Origin: Microcebus murinus
Lineage: Eukaryota; Chordata; Mammalia; Primates; Cheirogaleidae
NCBI RefSeq assembly: GCF_040939455.1
Contig: NC_134104.1
Coordinates: forward strand, 144,620,501 to 144,684,500
Reading direction: 5' to 3'
DNA length: 64,000 bases
In this document: piece by piece, positions 1 to 12,078 of the stretch
Position numbering within the stretch: position 1 is the stretch's first letter
Layout: each line of letters opens with the position of its first letter
Program-made: the position numbers and the translations under genes
The notes under the pieces: generated by a model
Databases searched by the model: none
The model's input: the letters and a program-made list of their open reading frames with translations, nothing else
Told to the model about the DNA's origin: nothing

Positions 1-451
1 GTGGGCAAGTAAGGCCCTGCCCCAGACTGAAATCATAATGCTTGTGTGATTTGGAGGAAGGAGCCCAAAGGCCAAAGAGGCTTGCTAACTTCATTATCCA
101 ATTCTTCTAACCACCGCATGTTACAAACACGGCTGGAGCCTGGCTCTACTGGCCAAGCTCCTGGGGCTGGGACAGCAGAAGTATGTCTGGAAAAAAGAAG
201 GTCTTTGCCAAGGCAAGCATCTCTCATGCCAGGCAGACCAGCAAAAGAGCTTCCTCTTGCAGTGCCTCCATCCGAATCCCCCAAAGCTAAGGCCTGTTCA
301 CTTAATAAATGCAAATTCAGGAGCTACTAAGTGCCAGGCTTGGAGCCAGGCACCGAGAATACAGAAGTGAGTATGTACAAACCAAGTGTGCTTTTCATTA
401 TGAGGTTTCTTAAATGTTGACTGATGATTTCCTGATCCTGAGAGTAACGCA

Positions 452-825
452 CAGATGCTCCTCGACTTACAATGGGGTTAGGTCCCAATAAACCCATCAT
501 AAGTTCAAAATATCATATGTCAAAAATGCATTTAATACACCTGCCAAACATCATAGCTTAGCCTAGCCTGCCTTAAATGTGCTCAGAACACTTACGTTAG
601 CCTACAGTTGGGCAAAATCATTTGGGAACATAGTACACTGTAGAGTACCTGGTGCTTGCCCTGGTCATCGTGTGGCTGGCGGAGAGCTGTGGCTCACTGT
701 CCCTGCCCAGCAGCACAAGAGTGTCCTCCTGCTTTCTACCGCTTTCCACTGAATGCCAATCATTTTTGCACCATTGGAAAGTCGAAAAATCTTAAGTAGA
801 ACCATCATAAGTTGGGGACCATCTG
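452..825 (+). mobile_element. Tigger-type (TcMar) non-autonomous DNA transposon
   Basis: The element starts with cagatgctcctcgacttac and ends with a diverged inverted copy, ataagttggggaccatctg. Its interior matches what I remember of human Tigger-type short elements (caataaacccatcataagt, cttagcctagcctgcctta). The right flank is TA, as expected for Tc1/mariner insertion; the left flank reads CA, probably a mutated TA. It is an old, non-coding copy. The exact subfamily is not assigned. Confidence 0.75.
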
Positions 826-2504
826 TATGTGGGTAGAAAATTTAAATTGAATGCCCTGTAATCACCTGGGAGAAGCTCTGGGAGTATTTTACAGTATTGG
901 ATGTCCTTGCCAGCCAAGGAAACGCAGGACTGGAGAAAAGGCCAGTTATGCGAATCCTCTTGAAATAGGGTCCAAAATTTCATAATAAAAATGTTTTTTA
1001 AAGTTTTGAATTGAGACTTTGCTTGAAAAATTAAATTAAAAATGATGAAAATAGGTTTATTTTATCTGGCATTTAACAGCACTTGTACCATTGTAAATAT
1101 AATTGTCAAAGATACCTTAGACCCAAGGCAAAAGCTTATTTGCTTTATTATTGTCTGTAAAATAATAGGGCCCTAATTTCTGAAACAAAAGGGATGGAAT
1201 GCTGGATCGGCAGCTTTTGGACATGAATTTTCTTACTATATCATTAGAGAATATCCTGTGTTTCATATTTTGCCTTTTTATAATACAATCACAAAAGTAT
1301 CATTTTTACAGTGGCCTGTTTTTCCCAAGGACTTCTCTAGATCTTTTCTTGTTTAAATCTTTGTGTTCTGAAGCATCTTAAAGTGTGATCCTGGATAATT
1401 TTGACTTCTTCCACAGTTAACTGATCTAACTCTGCCAACCCAGATTCATTAATGGCTTTGCAGTGGTTTGACCAGTTTTTCAACATCACTGTCATTGACT
1501 TCATGAAAGCCTGCACCTTTTTGCAGCAGGACTTCAGTCTTACTCTGTAGTAGATTTGCATTGTATTTGAATCCTATAATCAGATGTCTTCACTGTCTGG
1601 CAGTCAGGGCCATTGGATAGACAGTCAATTTGTTCACTGGTCCATATCCCCAGACAGCTGAGAGTCTTGTAAAAATGCTAAAGTTCTCCAAGTTAAAGTC
1701 ACTGTAAATAATGATTGGAACATGGAAGGAACCAGAGCAGAGGAGAAGCCTGATCCCTGGACTCTCTCCCCATACCGCCTGGTGGGTACCAAATGCCTGG
1801 CAAAGGTAATAATAAACAACTCCTCACCAAAGCACCATGCACTGATATGTTGCCTATAGGCAGGTGACAGCTTGGGATAGCCACCTCTCCCCCAAATTGA
1901 TTTTTTTTAATTGAATTTGATTTTTTTAAACTTTAAAAAGTTTTAAAATTCTGGGTCTTTCTGTGAATAGGGTGTCTGCCTAGCTACCAAGGTGGTGCAT
2001 GGCTCCATAATGACCCTGCTTCTTAAGGTTACACCCTAGGCATGATCTGAAACGAGAGAATAAAGGGGGTGCTGGTGTTGCCTTGAGGTAAAGTGCTCCC
2101 CTGACAGCAGGGAGCCTTGCAGACTTTATAAATAGTAGTTAGGACAGTTTTCTCTTCCTTAGTGTGGATTTAAACAAGATTTATAAGCGTGTGAGTATTC
2201 TCCTTGGTCTCCTTTCATTGTCTCTCCCCACCTAGGAGTAATGCCCAGCACTTCCCAGTGGCTTTCAGTGCCAGGAGCCTCATTGGCGAAGAGTAGCCCC
2301 TGAGGTCAGGCTCGTCAGAAGCAGCACCTGAGATGGGATTCTTGTGCAAGTGACTTGGGGGAAGAGGAGTGAAGGGAGCCAATAGGGACGTGGTCTTGTT
2401 AGGGTGGAAAGGCTAGTAGTTGCTCATGGCGCAAGTGGAGAAAGAGTTCTCACACAGAAATTAAGACATAAAAGTAAAAATGTTTATTTTATCTTCTTAA
2501 GAAA

Positions 2505-2519
2505 AGAGAGGGAGGGAGG

Positions 2520-2571
<52 letters not shown>
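2505..2571. repeat. GA/GGGA purine microsatellite
   Basis: A short GGGA-rich lead-in is followed by about 24 uninterrupted AG units ending at 2571. The pure polypurine tract is long enough to be length-polymorphic and could adopt a triplex (H-DNA) form. No link to a gene feature is visible. Confidence 0.95.
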
Positions 2572-2574
<3 letters not shown>

Positions 2575-3215
2575 AAGAGGGGGAGGAAAGAGAGCAGAGA
2601 GACAGTGTGGCATCCCAAAGAAAGAGAAGGGAGACACCAGCAGCAAGGCCAAGTGGTTCGCTGATTTTAAGGGAGAGGAAGAGAAAATAATAGACGGCTG
2701 TCAGTTGATAACAAAAACTGCAAGGATGTCAAAGTCCAAGACTTGGTTTCCTGCCCTTCCTTGGAGAAGGGATAATCACAGGAGATGTGACTCTTGGTTG
2801 AGGCTGTAGCTCATTCTCCTGCTGTTTACTCAGGAACCCTGTGAAAGCAGATTCTCAAAAAAAAAAAACAGTTTTGAAAGAGAGAGATTTCCATCTCTTT
2901 TCCATCCGCTCAGCTTTTTCAGAAGTTGTGCAAAACAGAACTCCTGCGGGGTACCTGTTAGTGAGAGAACCTACAGGATTAATCTTTAACTGTTCCTGGG
3001 GAAATTGTGGGATTAGGCATTTTCCTGTTGTTTTTGCAAGGCTGCCCCTTTCAGTCTCGGCTGGAGTCTGCTTCAGCAAAGCTCTGGGGCAGGAATTGCA
3101 CAGCAAAGGGAGCGGCATCCTTTGGTGCACAAGTAAGTCAGAAGCTGCAGCGTGCCTGTTGTGGAGGGCGTTATAAGGTCCCAGGCAAGGCGGATGTGGT
3201 ACCCATCCCCTGAAG

Positions 3216-3409
3216 CAGGGGTCCTCAAACTTTTTAAATAGGGGGTCCGTTCACTGTCCCTCAGACCGTTGGAGAGTGCGGCGCACATTCCACACATGCG
3301 TACTATGAGCCCGGGTCGAGTCGGCTGCTAAGCAGGACAGGCAGCGGTGGCAAAAACACCTGGCGGGCCAGATAAATGTCCTCGGCGGGCCGTAGTTTGA
3401 GGATGCCTG
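3216..3409 (+). mobile_element. Non-autonomous hAT element, copy 1
   Basis: The 194-bp element starts with caggggtcctcaaact and ends with agtttgaggatgcctg, an inverted repeat with few mismatches. It is flanked by 8-bp duplications, ccctgaag (3208-3215) and ccctaaag (3410-3417), one mismatch apart. Eight-base duplications and CAGGGG ends are the hAT superfamily signature. There is no transposase reading frame, so it was moved in trans. Its interior matches the copies at 43839 and 47616 (shared cctgtcctgcttagcagc, here on the opposite strand). Confidence 0.88.
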
Positions 3410-4115
3410 CCCTAAAGGAATGCTGGGTGACTCACCAGCACCATCCACACGGGAAGTCACCGTGTTTGCTGTGACAGGCCCCTGTGCCTCCTTGGGAATC
3501 TCAACTGTGGTAGGAGAGGGGTACAGGACTGAAAACTTGTGGCCAGGGCAGTTTAAATGGCCGTGTTGGTGCCGACACTCAGCAGAAGGGTAATCCACAA
3601 CATCCCTTCCTGTAGCACCATCCGGGGAGCACGAGTCGTGAACCGCACACTCCACTCTCTTGTTCCTAGAGATGATGTCTTTGGTTTTCACTCTTTTTGC
3701 TTGTCCTCACCAAGATTGAACCAGAATCTTAAAATTTTTCTTTCACTGAGTAGGGTAGAAGAGAGACTTGGAATAATGAAATAAATGCTGGTTTAAACGT
3801 TATTTTCTAGCACTTTGGAATTAACAAAGAGAAGTTAATTCAGAAGCTCTTGAATGACAAAAAAGGGAGTTGTCTTGGGTCAATGCTAAGTAAACTGAGG
3901 TTCCCTCAAGTTCCAAAGTCAATTTTTGAAGCTACAATCATTCCTTCAGATACGTGCAAAAACTGAAGCAGTCTTTAGAGCAAATAAGTCTTTACTTCAG
4001 GAGCAGCTAAGCCTTTAACTTAAACTTAGAACCTCTCTCCTGGTTTGAAAAGGATTCCAGTGAGATATTGAACATTACAAGAGGCATTGAGAACTGGGTT
4101 GGGTAATCGTGTGAG

Positions 4116-4137
4116 GTGTGTGTGTGTGTGTGTGTGT
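4116..4137. repeat. GT microsatellite
   Basis: About eleven uninterrupted GT units in the intron. No associated feature. Confidence 0.9.
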
Positions 4138-4949
4138 TTCACGCATGTGTGCTGGGACACTCTTCAGAGTAATTACACCAGGATGACAGACATGCACCAG
4201 TACTGTCCCAGGGAAACCAAGAGAGCTAAGCTCACGGTACACCTGTGCTCACTGCATCTACTTGGGCCAACTCTGGGCTTTGCTTCTGGCAGGAAGAACA
4301 TGGGGAAGAGAATGATGGCAAGAGGCCACTCATGGTGAATCATTAGTGCCAGTCTTTGGAACATTCAGGTGTTGAGACCGCATTTGAGGAATTAATCTCT
4401 GCTTTTTTTGTTGAAATTGCCAGTGCCTGTTCTGTAAGTTCCAAGAGCATCACACTGCCAGGTAAATGTCTGTTTCTCTGCTGGGAGGTGTCCCTCTTCT
4501 AAGCTCTGAGCTCTACAAGGACAGGGATTAATGTCTTTCATACCTGTATCCTCAGTGCTAAATTCGGTATGTGATGTGACGACAGCTCTCCAATGGATGC
4601 TTAGGTCCTTTCTGAATCTTGTGCCATTTCATATTTCACATGTGAATGTACTTCCTGTGAATGTTTGGAGCAAGATGGACGAAAAGAACCTGGGGGGAAG
4701 GTCTGGGGCAAGGTGTTCCTAACAGAACTGCTTAAACAGAGGTGTGGAGATGATGGCAGGCAAAGAGCATTCGTAGAATAGTAATGTACGTAAGCCATGG
4801 GGCAGGGTGTAGAGGAATAATAACAAAATAGTGTGGGCCAAAATGGAAGCCAGAATTAGGATTTGGGCCTGTATTCTGTTGGTGGTAGAGAGGCATGTGT
4901 TAAGAAAGTTCCTCTGGCAGCCTGTAGAAGGGACTAAAGAAAGGAAATC

Positions 4950-5440
4950 TCATAGCAGTACCTCCTAGACATTATCACACAGTGGAATCACTTATTTTAT
5001 CACTTACCTTTATTGAAAGTGCCCACCCCAGACCCTGCAATCTCTGCTCAGTCAACTGGATATGGCCCAGGAATCTGCATTTTTGAGACCAAGTCTTGTG
5101 TCAAAAGAGCATAGTGACATCATCATAGCTCACTGCAACTTCAAGCTCCTGGGCTCCAGTGATCCTCCTGCCTCAGCCTCCTGAGTAGCTGGGACAACAG
5201 GCCTGTGCCACCATGCCCGGCTAATTTTTTCTCTTTTCAGTAGAGATGAGGTCTCACTCTTGCTCAGGCTGGTCTTGAACTCCTGAGCTCAAGCGATCCT
5301 CCCACCTCAGCCTCCCAGAATGCTAGGATTACAAGCTGTGAGCCACCGCACCCAGCCAGGAATCTGCATTTTTAAAGAGGCTCCCAAGGTGATACTAATT
5401 CAGATGATCCTGGCTCTCCTCATGAGGAATGCTGGCTAAG
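4950..5440. mobile_element. MER5/MER20-like hAT relic split by an Alu
   Basis: The flanks of the Alu at 5085-5356 read as one old element once the Alu is removed: cagacattatcacacagtgg-like start, a 'ccaccccagaccctgcaatctctg' class interior, then aggaatctgcatttttaaa and a diverged right end. This wording resembles MER5/MER20 (hAT-Charlie) elements. Ends are approximate and the subfamily is uncertain. Confidence 0.55.
5085..5356 (-). mobile_element. Alu SINE, copy 1
   Basis: An antisense Alu, identified by its conserved words (gagtagctgggac, gtgagccaccgcaccc). It is flanked by a perfect 17-bp duplication, caggaatctgcattttt, at 5068-5084 and 5357-5373. The insertion sits inside a MER5-like element and so is younger than it. 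Confidence 0.95.
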
Positions 5441-6764
5441 AGCCTGGAGAGTCCTTAGAAAGCTTATGATCGCTGAGAGCAGTTATCTCCCAGATTGCAT
5501 GCTGAAAAGATATACTTGAGTTTGGTTTTATATTTACGTATCACCAATCTTCTGGTTAGTTGTATTTCAGGTTTTTTTTATTTTTTGTTTTCTTGCTATT
5601 TTCTAAATAAAGTTGTATCAATGTTTAACAAACAAAAGTACACAAGTCATTAAGTGCCTAGCTCAATGAACTTTCACAAAATGATCACACCTGTGTGACC
5701 ACCACCCAAATCAAGAAAGAGAATACTCCAGCGCCCCAGGAAATCCCTTCCACTTACTATCTCCCCAATTACTGTCTTGACTTCTAACCCCACAGATTAG
5801 CTATTTGTCTTTTGTCATTTCCATTTTTTGTGTTTGATGATGTTCATAATATATTAGAATAGTAGAATAGAATAGTAGAATAGATAGACATAATGTGGTA
5901 AATGCTCACATATTTTTACTGATTGGATGCACAATAAAAAAATTTCATTCCTCCTGTCTAAAGAACTAGAAATGTTGGTCTGAGCTGAGCTGTAGGTCTT
6001 GGAAATTGGGGGACCTCTGTATTTTCTCCAACATCTGCAAACATACTGTCTCTCTTTGGAAGTCTTGGTTTGGCTTCAGTGACTCAGAGGCTCTATGGGT
6101 TGTAAAGAGCCTCCCGGCTCTCCCCTGACCTTGGTTGGAAGCCACATGCCTGGGTGGAAGGCAGCCGCTCTCTGCAGCCCCTCTCTCCTGGTTCTCCAAA
6201 GTAGCTCATTGTGTGCAGAGTTCAGCCTGGCCCAGCTACACTTGGAAACCTGTGCTCACCCTCACCCTACCCTGGGAAGACTTGCAGGGGGCAGCTCAGC
6301 CCTCATTGCTTCAGGCTTTAGAAAGAAGCCCTCTCTTTTCTTGGTGTGATTTTCTTAGAGTTTGTCTTTCCTAAACTGCCAGAATTTTGAAATGCAGGAT
6401 TAGGGTGTGGGTTTAGGGGAGAAGGACCAGAAAGAAGACTTAGTTGCCTTTTAATACAAACCTTAGGAGGCTTCCAGCTCACCTGTGCCTAGCCCAGTTC
6501 CCCAGGACAGCTCCAGGGTTTGGATCCAAAGCATTAGTTAAGAATAAAGAGTGGTTTTGTCCTCTGCACCTGCCTTCCCAGGGAACCAGGGGAAAGACCA
6601 GCAGCCAGGGGAGGTCGGGGACTTGGCCTGGTCAGCCGGCTCCTTGTCCCACCGCGACTGCTGTCTGAGGCAGCTCTAAAGGACTCGCCTACCTCACTGA
6701 GGCCACTCCCGCACATCTGCTTCGTGTCCAGCTAGCCCATCTGTTGGTGCTTCTTCTCTTTCAG

Positions 6765-6851
6765 GAGGAGATGGGAATTTCCTGTGAGCTGCTGGAATCG
6801 GACTTCCTCAAATGCAGCGTGGGATTTCCTTTCATGAGGTCGAAGTCGAAG
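6765..6851 (+). CDS. ITGA9: ITGA9 coding exon 1 of 8 in window (calf-1)
   Basis: This exon encodes 29 residues, EEMGISCELLESDFLKCSVG and onward to FMRSKSK, recognisable as integrin alpha-9. Integrin alpha-9 pairs with beta-1 at the cell surface and binds tenascin-C, osteopontin, VCAM-1 and ADAM proteins. The residues fall in the calf-1 beta-sandwich of the leg (about 690-718 of the human protein). The two cysteines ten residues apart probably form a calf-1 disulfide. The acceptor is ttctctttcag, the donor gtaagg, and both boundaries are phase 0. The related alpha-4 chain has a clearly different sequence here, so paralog confusion is unlikely. Confidence 0.96.
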
Positions 6852-8586
6852 GTAAGGGACAGAGGCAGCGGGCCCCCACCCCTTCCCACCAGCCCTCGAC
6901 TCCACAACTGCCTCCCCCGAGGAGGTTTCCTCCCACACCCCTGCCTCCTGCAGCAGCCGGGCTGGCCACCAAAGCCCTGCCACGCTCCTGTCCCTGGCAG
7001 TCTACTCCACGGTACACTCCAGAGGGGCTGTGGTCACATGGTGTTCATCTTTGACCCGCATGACATAACCCAGACATGAAAGACACACTATGGCCTGTGC
7101 ACTTTGGCAAGCAGCATTTGCTTGGCCTTCCTAAAATGCTTTTTCCTGGGACACTCTGTGCCACGTTGAGTCCCCAAGACAACTCTGGAGGAGATGAGGT
7201 CTGGGCTGGCAACCTACAGTCCTGACCTCGTCACTCCCCTGGGCACTGACAGTTTTCTGAAGAGACCTTGCAAAATTCTCAAAATATAAATAACTGTATT
7301 CTGCATTTTTAAAAAATAAGTAAAAGGGATTGTGGTCACGTTGGTATTTAAAGGGAGACAGATTTTTCTAAGCTCAGACAATAGTGTGGTACAGCATATT
7401 TAGACACTGATGGAACATTCTAGTCTGTGCTGTCGTTGTCAGGAGATACAAAGACAGGTAGAAGATATGGGTTTTAGAAACAAAACTAGAATCTAAAAGA
7501 CCAGGTCTGCCTGTTAAAATAGAAGCTATTTTCCTTGCCATGATTTAAAGAAAATTTCTTACTCCTTTGTCTCTTTTCTCCTAAAAGTATGAAAGCTTCA
7601 TACTTGTCTCCTGCCTGGGTCACAGAATATCATTATAATCTCTAAACCTTTTTGGTCCCAGTACCTAGTAGCTGTTTTGTAAACTACTGATGAGAATGTT
7701 CTAGTGAAAGAGAAGATTTGCTCCTTAGCAAATCACTTGAACCCATCAGCCCCATTGAATGTACCTACTCCAAACTACAGTGGCTGTTAGGTCCATGATT
7801 CCTCAGCCTTTTGCTGGCTCCACTCCTCATTCTGTGCACATGGGGAGAGAGAGAGAGATCTCTTTGTCTTCTCTTCTAACAAGGGCACTAATCCCATCAT
7901 GAGCACCCCACCTCCAAATACCATCACAGTGGGAGTTAAGGCTTCAACACATGAATTTGGGGGAAGCACAAACATTCAGCCCATGATACATTTCAACACT
8001 TTGAGTCCTAACCACATTCAGGAGAAAGTCTCCAAGTTTCCAGTAGTGCTGACATATCTTTAACACCTCCCTATCACTAGCCAGTCTCCCTTTTTAGCAA
8101 AGACAGAGTAAATCTTAGGCTCAGAGGCTTTAGCCAGGCAACAGCATTCAAGATTGCTCTGTTCCATCATATTTATTTTTATGACTACTTTCTCTTTTTG
8201 GCAAGTGATCCTGGATTCCCATCTATGACAGTGATATAAATTGTCCTTTTCAAATAATCTTTAAACTAGAAGAGGGAGGCAACACACATGCGAAGCAAAT
8301 AATCACAGGTGTTATGATTTGCAGATGTGGCAAAAATTGGGATGATGGTGTGTGAGTAAAATTTACAAAGTCCTGGTTAAGAGTGCAAATACATCGCTTC
8401 TAAAGAGAACCCCAGTGGCTGAACAGGAGCAGCCTGTTTTCTCCGTTAAAGCTGTGCCTCTGGGCTGACAGAAGCTTGTCATGCAAAATGAGCTTCCAGA
8501 GGTCATAAACTGCAGAGGACAGTAGCAAATGCGGTGTAAGTTTGGAATGCCTTCTCATACCAAATACCGTTTCCTTTTTCCGCAAG
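6852..8586. other. ITGA9: ITGA9 intron, 1.7 kb
   Basis: Phase-0 intron with donor gtaagg and acceptor ccgcaag, an AAG rather than the usual CAG/TAG. It contains an antisense MLT1-like LTR fragment at about 7866-7990. The rest (6852-7860, 7990-8586) is unique-looking sequence with nothing else I can name. Confidence 0.9.
7866..7990 (-). mobile_element. MLT1-like MaLR LTR fragment
   Basis: Read on the minus strand, the piece starts with the MLT1-like atgggctgaatg, followed by the words for 'cccccaaattcatgtgttgaagcc' and 'ggaggtggggtgctcatg'. This is a short remnant of an old retroviral-type LTR without coding sequence. Confidence 0.6.
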
Positions 8587-8666
8587 TATGAATTCAGCGT
8601 GATCTTTGATACAAGCCACCTGTCTGGGGAAGAGGACGTTCTCAGTTTCATTGTTACTGCTCAGAG
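8587..8666 (+). CDS. ITGA9: ITGA9 coding exon 2 of 8 in window (calf-1)
   Basis: The exon encodes YEFSVIFDTSHLSGEEDVLS followed by FIVTAQ, then the first two bases (AG) of a serine codon completed by the next exon. It continues directly from the preceding SKSK, as in other mammals (about residues 719-745). The donor is gtaagg in phase 2. The acceptor is tttttccgcaag; AAG acceptors are a minority class, but the strong pyrimidine tract and the exact reading frame leave no alternative nearby. The segment forms the last strands of calf-1. Confidence 0.95.
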
Positions 8667-8862
8667 GTAAGGAGGATTTAAACACTTTTTTCAAAGATTT
8701 ATGGGACCAGAAAAAGACATGACCTGGTCGTGCTCTGACCAGGATGCTGAGGTGGGAAAAGATGATTACTGAGTGATAAAGCTCCAAAGTGCAAAATGGA
8801 GTCGGATCTCCCAGGGACGGTGGCTGCCTGGGTCTGCTTGCACAGCCACTGCGTCAGACTGA

Positions 8863-9072
8863 GCTGGGAGACTGAGCACCAGTCAGCCAGAGGTGATGAT
8901 TCTACAGATGAGAAGAGATAGGTCCAGGTTCTAGTCCAGGCTCACATGGTTGGTCAGTTCCCACTTGGCTGGGAGACTGAGCACCAGTCAGCCAGAGGTG
9001 ATGATTCTACAGATGAGAAGAGATAGGTCCAGGTTCTAGTCCAGGCTCACATGGTTGGTCAGTTCCCACTTG
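8863..9072. repeat. Perfect 105-bp tandem duplication
   Basis: Bases 8863-8967 and 8968-9072 are identical along all 105 positions, each starting gctgggagactgagcacc and ending cagttcccacttg. The match runs two bases further (gc) and then breaks. The unit is not a known transposon to my eye. The duplication starts about 200 bp downstream of an ITGA9 exon and does not touch splice sites. Confidence 0.97.
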
Positions 9073-9518
9073 GCCGGTTGTTCCCCAAAGCACACAGATG
9101 TCCTCTGTGCATTGCCAGGCTGTGTCTGCTGCTTCTTATGGACATGCCACTACATCTCTTAATGGAGGGAAAGGACAACTGCACCTGAGGGGCTGGCCAA
9201 GCCTGTTGGCAGAGGCCCCAAGAGACGCCCCTCAAGAGAGGGCTTGCCCTAGAAGCCAATGGATGGATAGGGAAGGGGACGGGGGGATGGCAACTTCTCC
9301 CTTTAGGAGTATACACCTGCCCCTCTCCAGTGTAGCCATGAGTGCCTGTGAGGGCCCTTGAGAAGTTACGAGATGCCTTTTTAAGCCAGAATCCTTACGT
9401 GCCTTGAAGGAACATCTAAGTAGCGCTTGGCTGACAGCTTGGATGGAGGGAGAGGTATTTAGTTAGGTGACCAGGGAGACACAAGCTTTGATCAGGGTGG
9501 TGGTTGGATACCCAAGGC

Positions 9519-9860
9519 AACCTTTTTCATTTAAATTTTTATTTGGAAATGACTTTAAACTTTGCAAGAATTGTGCAAGGAACTCCAATATACCCTCTAC
9601 CTAGATTCATCCAATGTTAATATTTTGCCTCATCTGGTGTATTATTCTCTTTCTATGTATAATTTCTTTTCTTAACACCATCTGAAAGTAAGTTGCAGAA
9701 ATCAGGCCCCTTGATCCATAAATACTTCAGTGTGCATTGCCGAGAATGAGGCTGTTCTTTTAAGTAACTATAGTGTAGTTATAGAATTCAGGAAATTTAA
9801 CATCAATACGATACTATTATGTCATCTGCGGTTCATGTTCCAGTTATGCCAATTGTCCCA
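9519..9860 (-). mobile_element. Old L1 relic (antisense 3' region)
   Basis: The wording (gaactccaatataccctcta, cacctagattcatccaatgt-like, gttgcagaaatcaggcccc-like) is that commonly seen in ancient L1M antisense fragments. No reading frame survives. Boundaries and subfamily are approximate. Confidence 0.5.
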
Positions 9861-10693
9861 ATAATGTCTTTTTAGCCTCTTTTTTTTTACTCATCCACAA
9901 GATTTGGTTCTTTTCTTTTTTTATGATTTGGTTATTTGCTATTCACACTATTTTCAAGATTGCATAATTTGTGTTCACATAAAACATGACAATGATCTGA
10001 TAGATATGCAAAGCATAGGGAGGGTAGACTCCATTCTCATTGCTCAAATCCAGAAGGGCTTCCCTAGGGAGGTGGCATTTAAAGAGAGGAGGCTGTTTTC
10101 AGGCTGAAGCCACAGAGGCAGGCACAGCAGTGAGAGTGTCCATGGTGCAACATGCTCTGCCACACTGCGCAGGGTTTGGGCACTGGCACAGGGGACTCAT
10201 AAGCCTTCTTGGGAGGAGGATGGAGAGCACGCTAGGCAGTGGAAGATGGGGCTGGAGGAGCAGCCCGGGCCAGACCAGGGAGACAGAGTAGCCTCAGAAA
10301 GTCTGAACTACGTTCTGAAGGCAGTGGGAGCTGCAGAAAGTTTTGAGAAGGGAAGTGACACAGTGCCACAGCTTGGCCACAGAGTATGAGACTGTTGAAC
10401 TCAATGGGGGAGGAGGAGGGGGATACCCATTCAAACAGGAAAATTCTCATCCTCCTGCCACTTCCTGGACCTACAGAAAACTCACCATTGTTTAGCAGAT
10501 CCATCAACGTGCTCTCTTAGTCTTTCCACACCTGGGAAGGAACATGACATGGAAGAGATTTCCCTTGTCAAAAAGAGGAAACTTCCTGCCTCTCAACCAA
10601 CCTCATTTGGGGCTAATCCGAGGGGTCAGAGAGAGTGGGGAACAAACAGCACAGACATGAAAGATTCATCTGCTGGAATAACACGTCCGTGGA

Positions 10694-10872
10694 CCAGTGG
10701 TGCTCTGGTCTGGGATGCACACTTAAATTGCCTGGGGAGGGTTGAGAGCTACCCATGCCTGCTCTGCCCCAGAGATTCTGACCTCGTGGGTGTGGGGTGG
10801 GACAGGGCAATGGGGGTTTTTGAAAGAGCTCATCAAGTGCTTCTAATGCGTGGACAAGGCTGAATACCACTA
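10694..10872 (+). mobile_element. MER5-like hAT-Charlie MITE
   Basis: It starts cagtggtgctctggtctggg and contains the words attgcctggggagg and ccagagattctgacctcg in the order found in MER5-type elements, ending near gaataccac. It is an old non-coding copy. Confidence 0.6.
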
Positions 10873-12063
10873 TTTCTAATCCCTTACTCTGTGCTGCGCA
10901 CGTTTTCACTCAGTAAACATCTATTATGCACCTACTATTTACCAACTGCAGTGCTAAGTGCTAGGCACACAAGAAAATGCCAGGAACCTAACTGAATTCA
11001 GGAACGTCCCCTTGTGTTACGCTGCTGCATAGCATCGGGAGATGCCTAGTTTTTATGACTTCAATAATACGAGAATTTCTAATTTTTTGAATCACAAATG
11101 TTAAGGAGACCGTGTTATCTTTTAAGCACACAACAACATACTTCAGCCACTCATTTCTTTTCAGGCATTGGCAAAAATATGGTCTTACTGCCCCGGAGGG
11201 CACCCACACCACTTGACTCCCTGCCATGACGGAAGGATCCTTAAAGCTCCTTATCTTGAAAGCCGCAGTTAAAATATCAGTCGTTCCTTTCTTCCGTCAC
11301 CACCCTTTGAAGGTCTCTTGCCTGCTTGCAGATTTAGGTGGACATAAAGTTGAGACTGGGCAGTTTCTCGAGACCTCTAGTCTCAGCAGCCACCAGCCTG
11401 GCTTTGCAAGACCCCTGGAAAGCATCCCAGCTCACGAGCTTGCGGAATGACTGGGAGCCTTTTGATGTTTGGCCTCTTTATCTCAACTTTTCAAATTAGC
11501 TCATTCTGGAACAGTCACCCGATGACAGAGGAGACTGTCGGGCCTGAGCTGCCAGCGGCTGCAGCAGCCGAACAAATGGCAGGGCAAGACCTGGCAGGAA
11601 GCTCAGGTCGGGGAGGGAATGGGCCAGGGTGGTGCCAGCCCATCCACAGGGGGAGTCGCCTCTGGTCTGCCCACAGCTGTGACCTCCAAGCTTTATTACC
11701 CCCTGGGAAAGGAAAGGCAAAGGAGTTAGGCTATGGGGGCACCTGATCCTGCTGCTTCTGCAAATTGCAGTGAGGGACTGATGTCACCCCACATAAGGAA
11801 GACAGATGAGGAGCCAGGGGCAGCACCATTGTTCCAGAACAATAGGAGAGAGAAGGAGAGGGGATGTGAGAGCTATTTAAGCTATTGCCCTTCAGCACTT
11901 GCTGGATGAGAGAGGAAGGCAGTGGGGCAGGGCTTGGAAGGGGCAGCGGGAGGGCACAGAGCAGACAGGAACTCTGCAGAGGTTCGGGGAATGGTGTGGG
12001 GCGGGGAGAGGTCAGGACCAGCTGCACCCAGACCTCAGCGGGTCTCAGGGACTCTTAGGTTCT

Positions 12064-12078
12064 ACCACTGGGGGGCGA
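12064..12078 (+). promoter_or_regulatory. CTCF-like motif
   Basis: The bases ccactggggggcgaa resemble the CTCF core CCACCAGGGGGCGC with two central changes. This is a motif match only; binding is not shown. Confidence 0.35.

Larger units (their letters stand above)
1..6764. other. ITGA9: ITGA9 intron (3' part), upstream of first visible exon
   Basis: No coding exon is recognisable here. The stretch ends in a pyrimidine-rich tract and a CAG acceptor at 6762-6764. It contains a Tigger element (452-825), a GA repeat (2505-2571), a hAT element (3216-3409), a GT repeat (4116-4137), an Alu inside a MER5-like copy (about 4950-5440) and an old antisense L1 relic near 5590-5900. In 826-2500, 3420-4110 and 5960-6740 I see nothing beyond ordinary intron sequence. 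The preceding exon lies outside the window. Confidence 0.85.
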
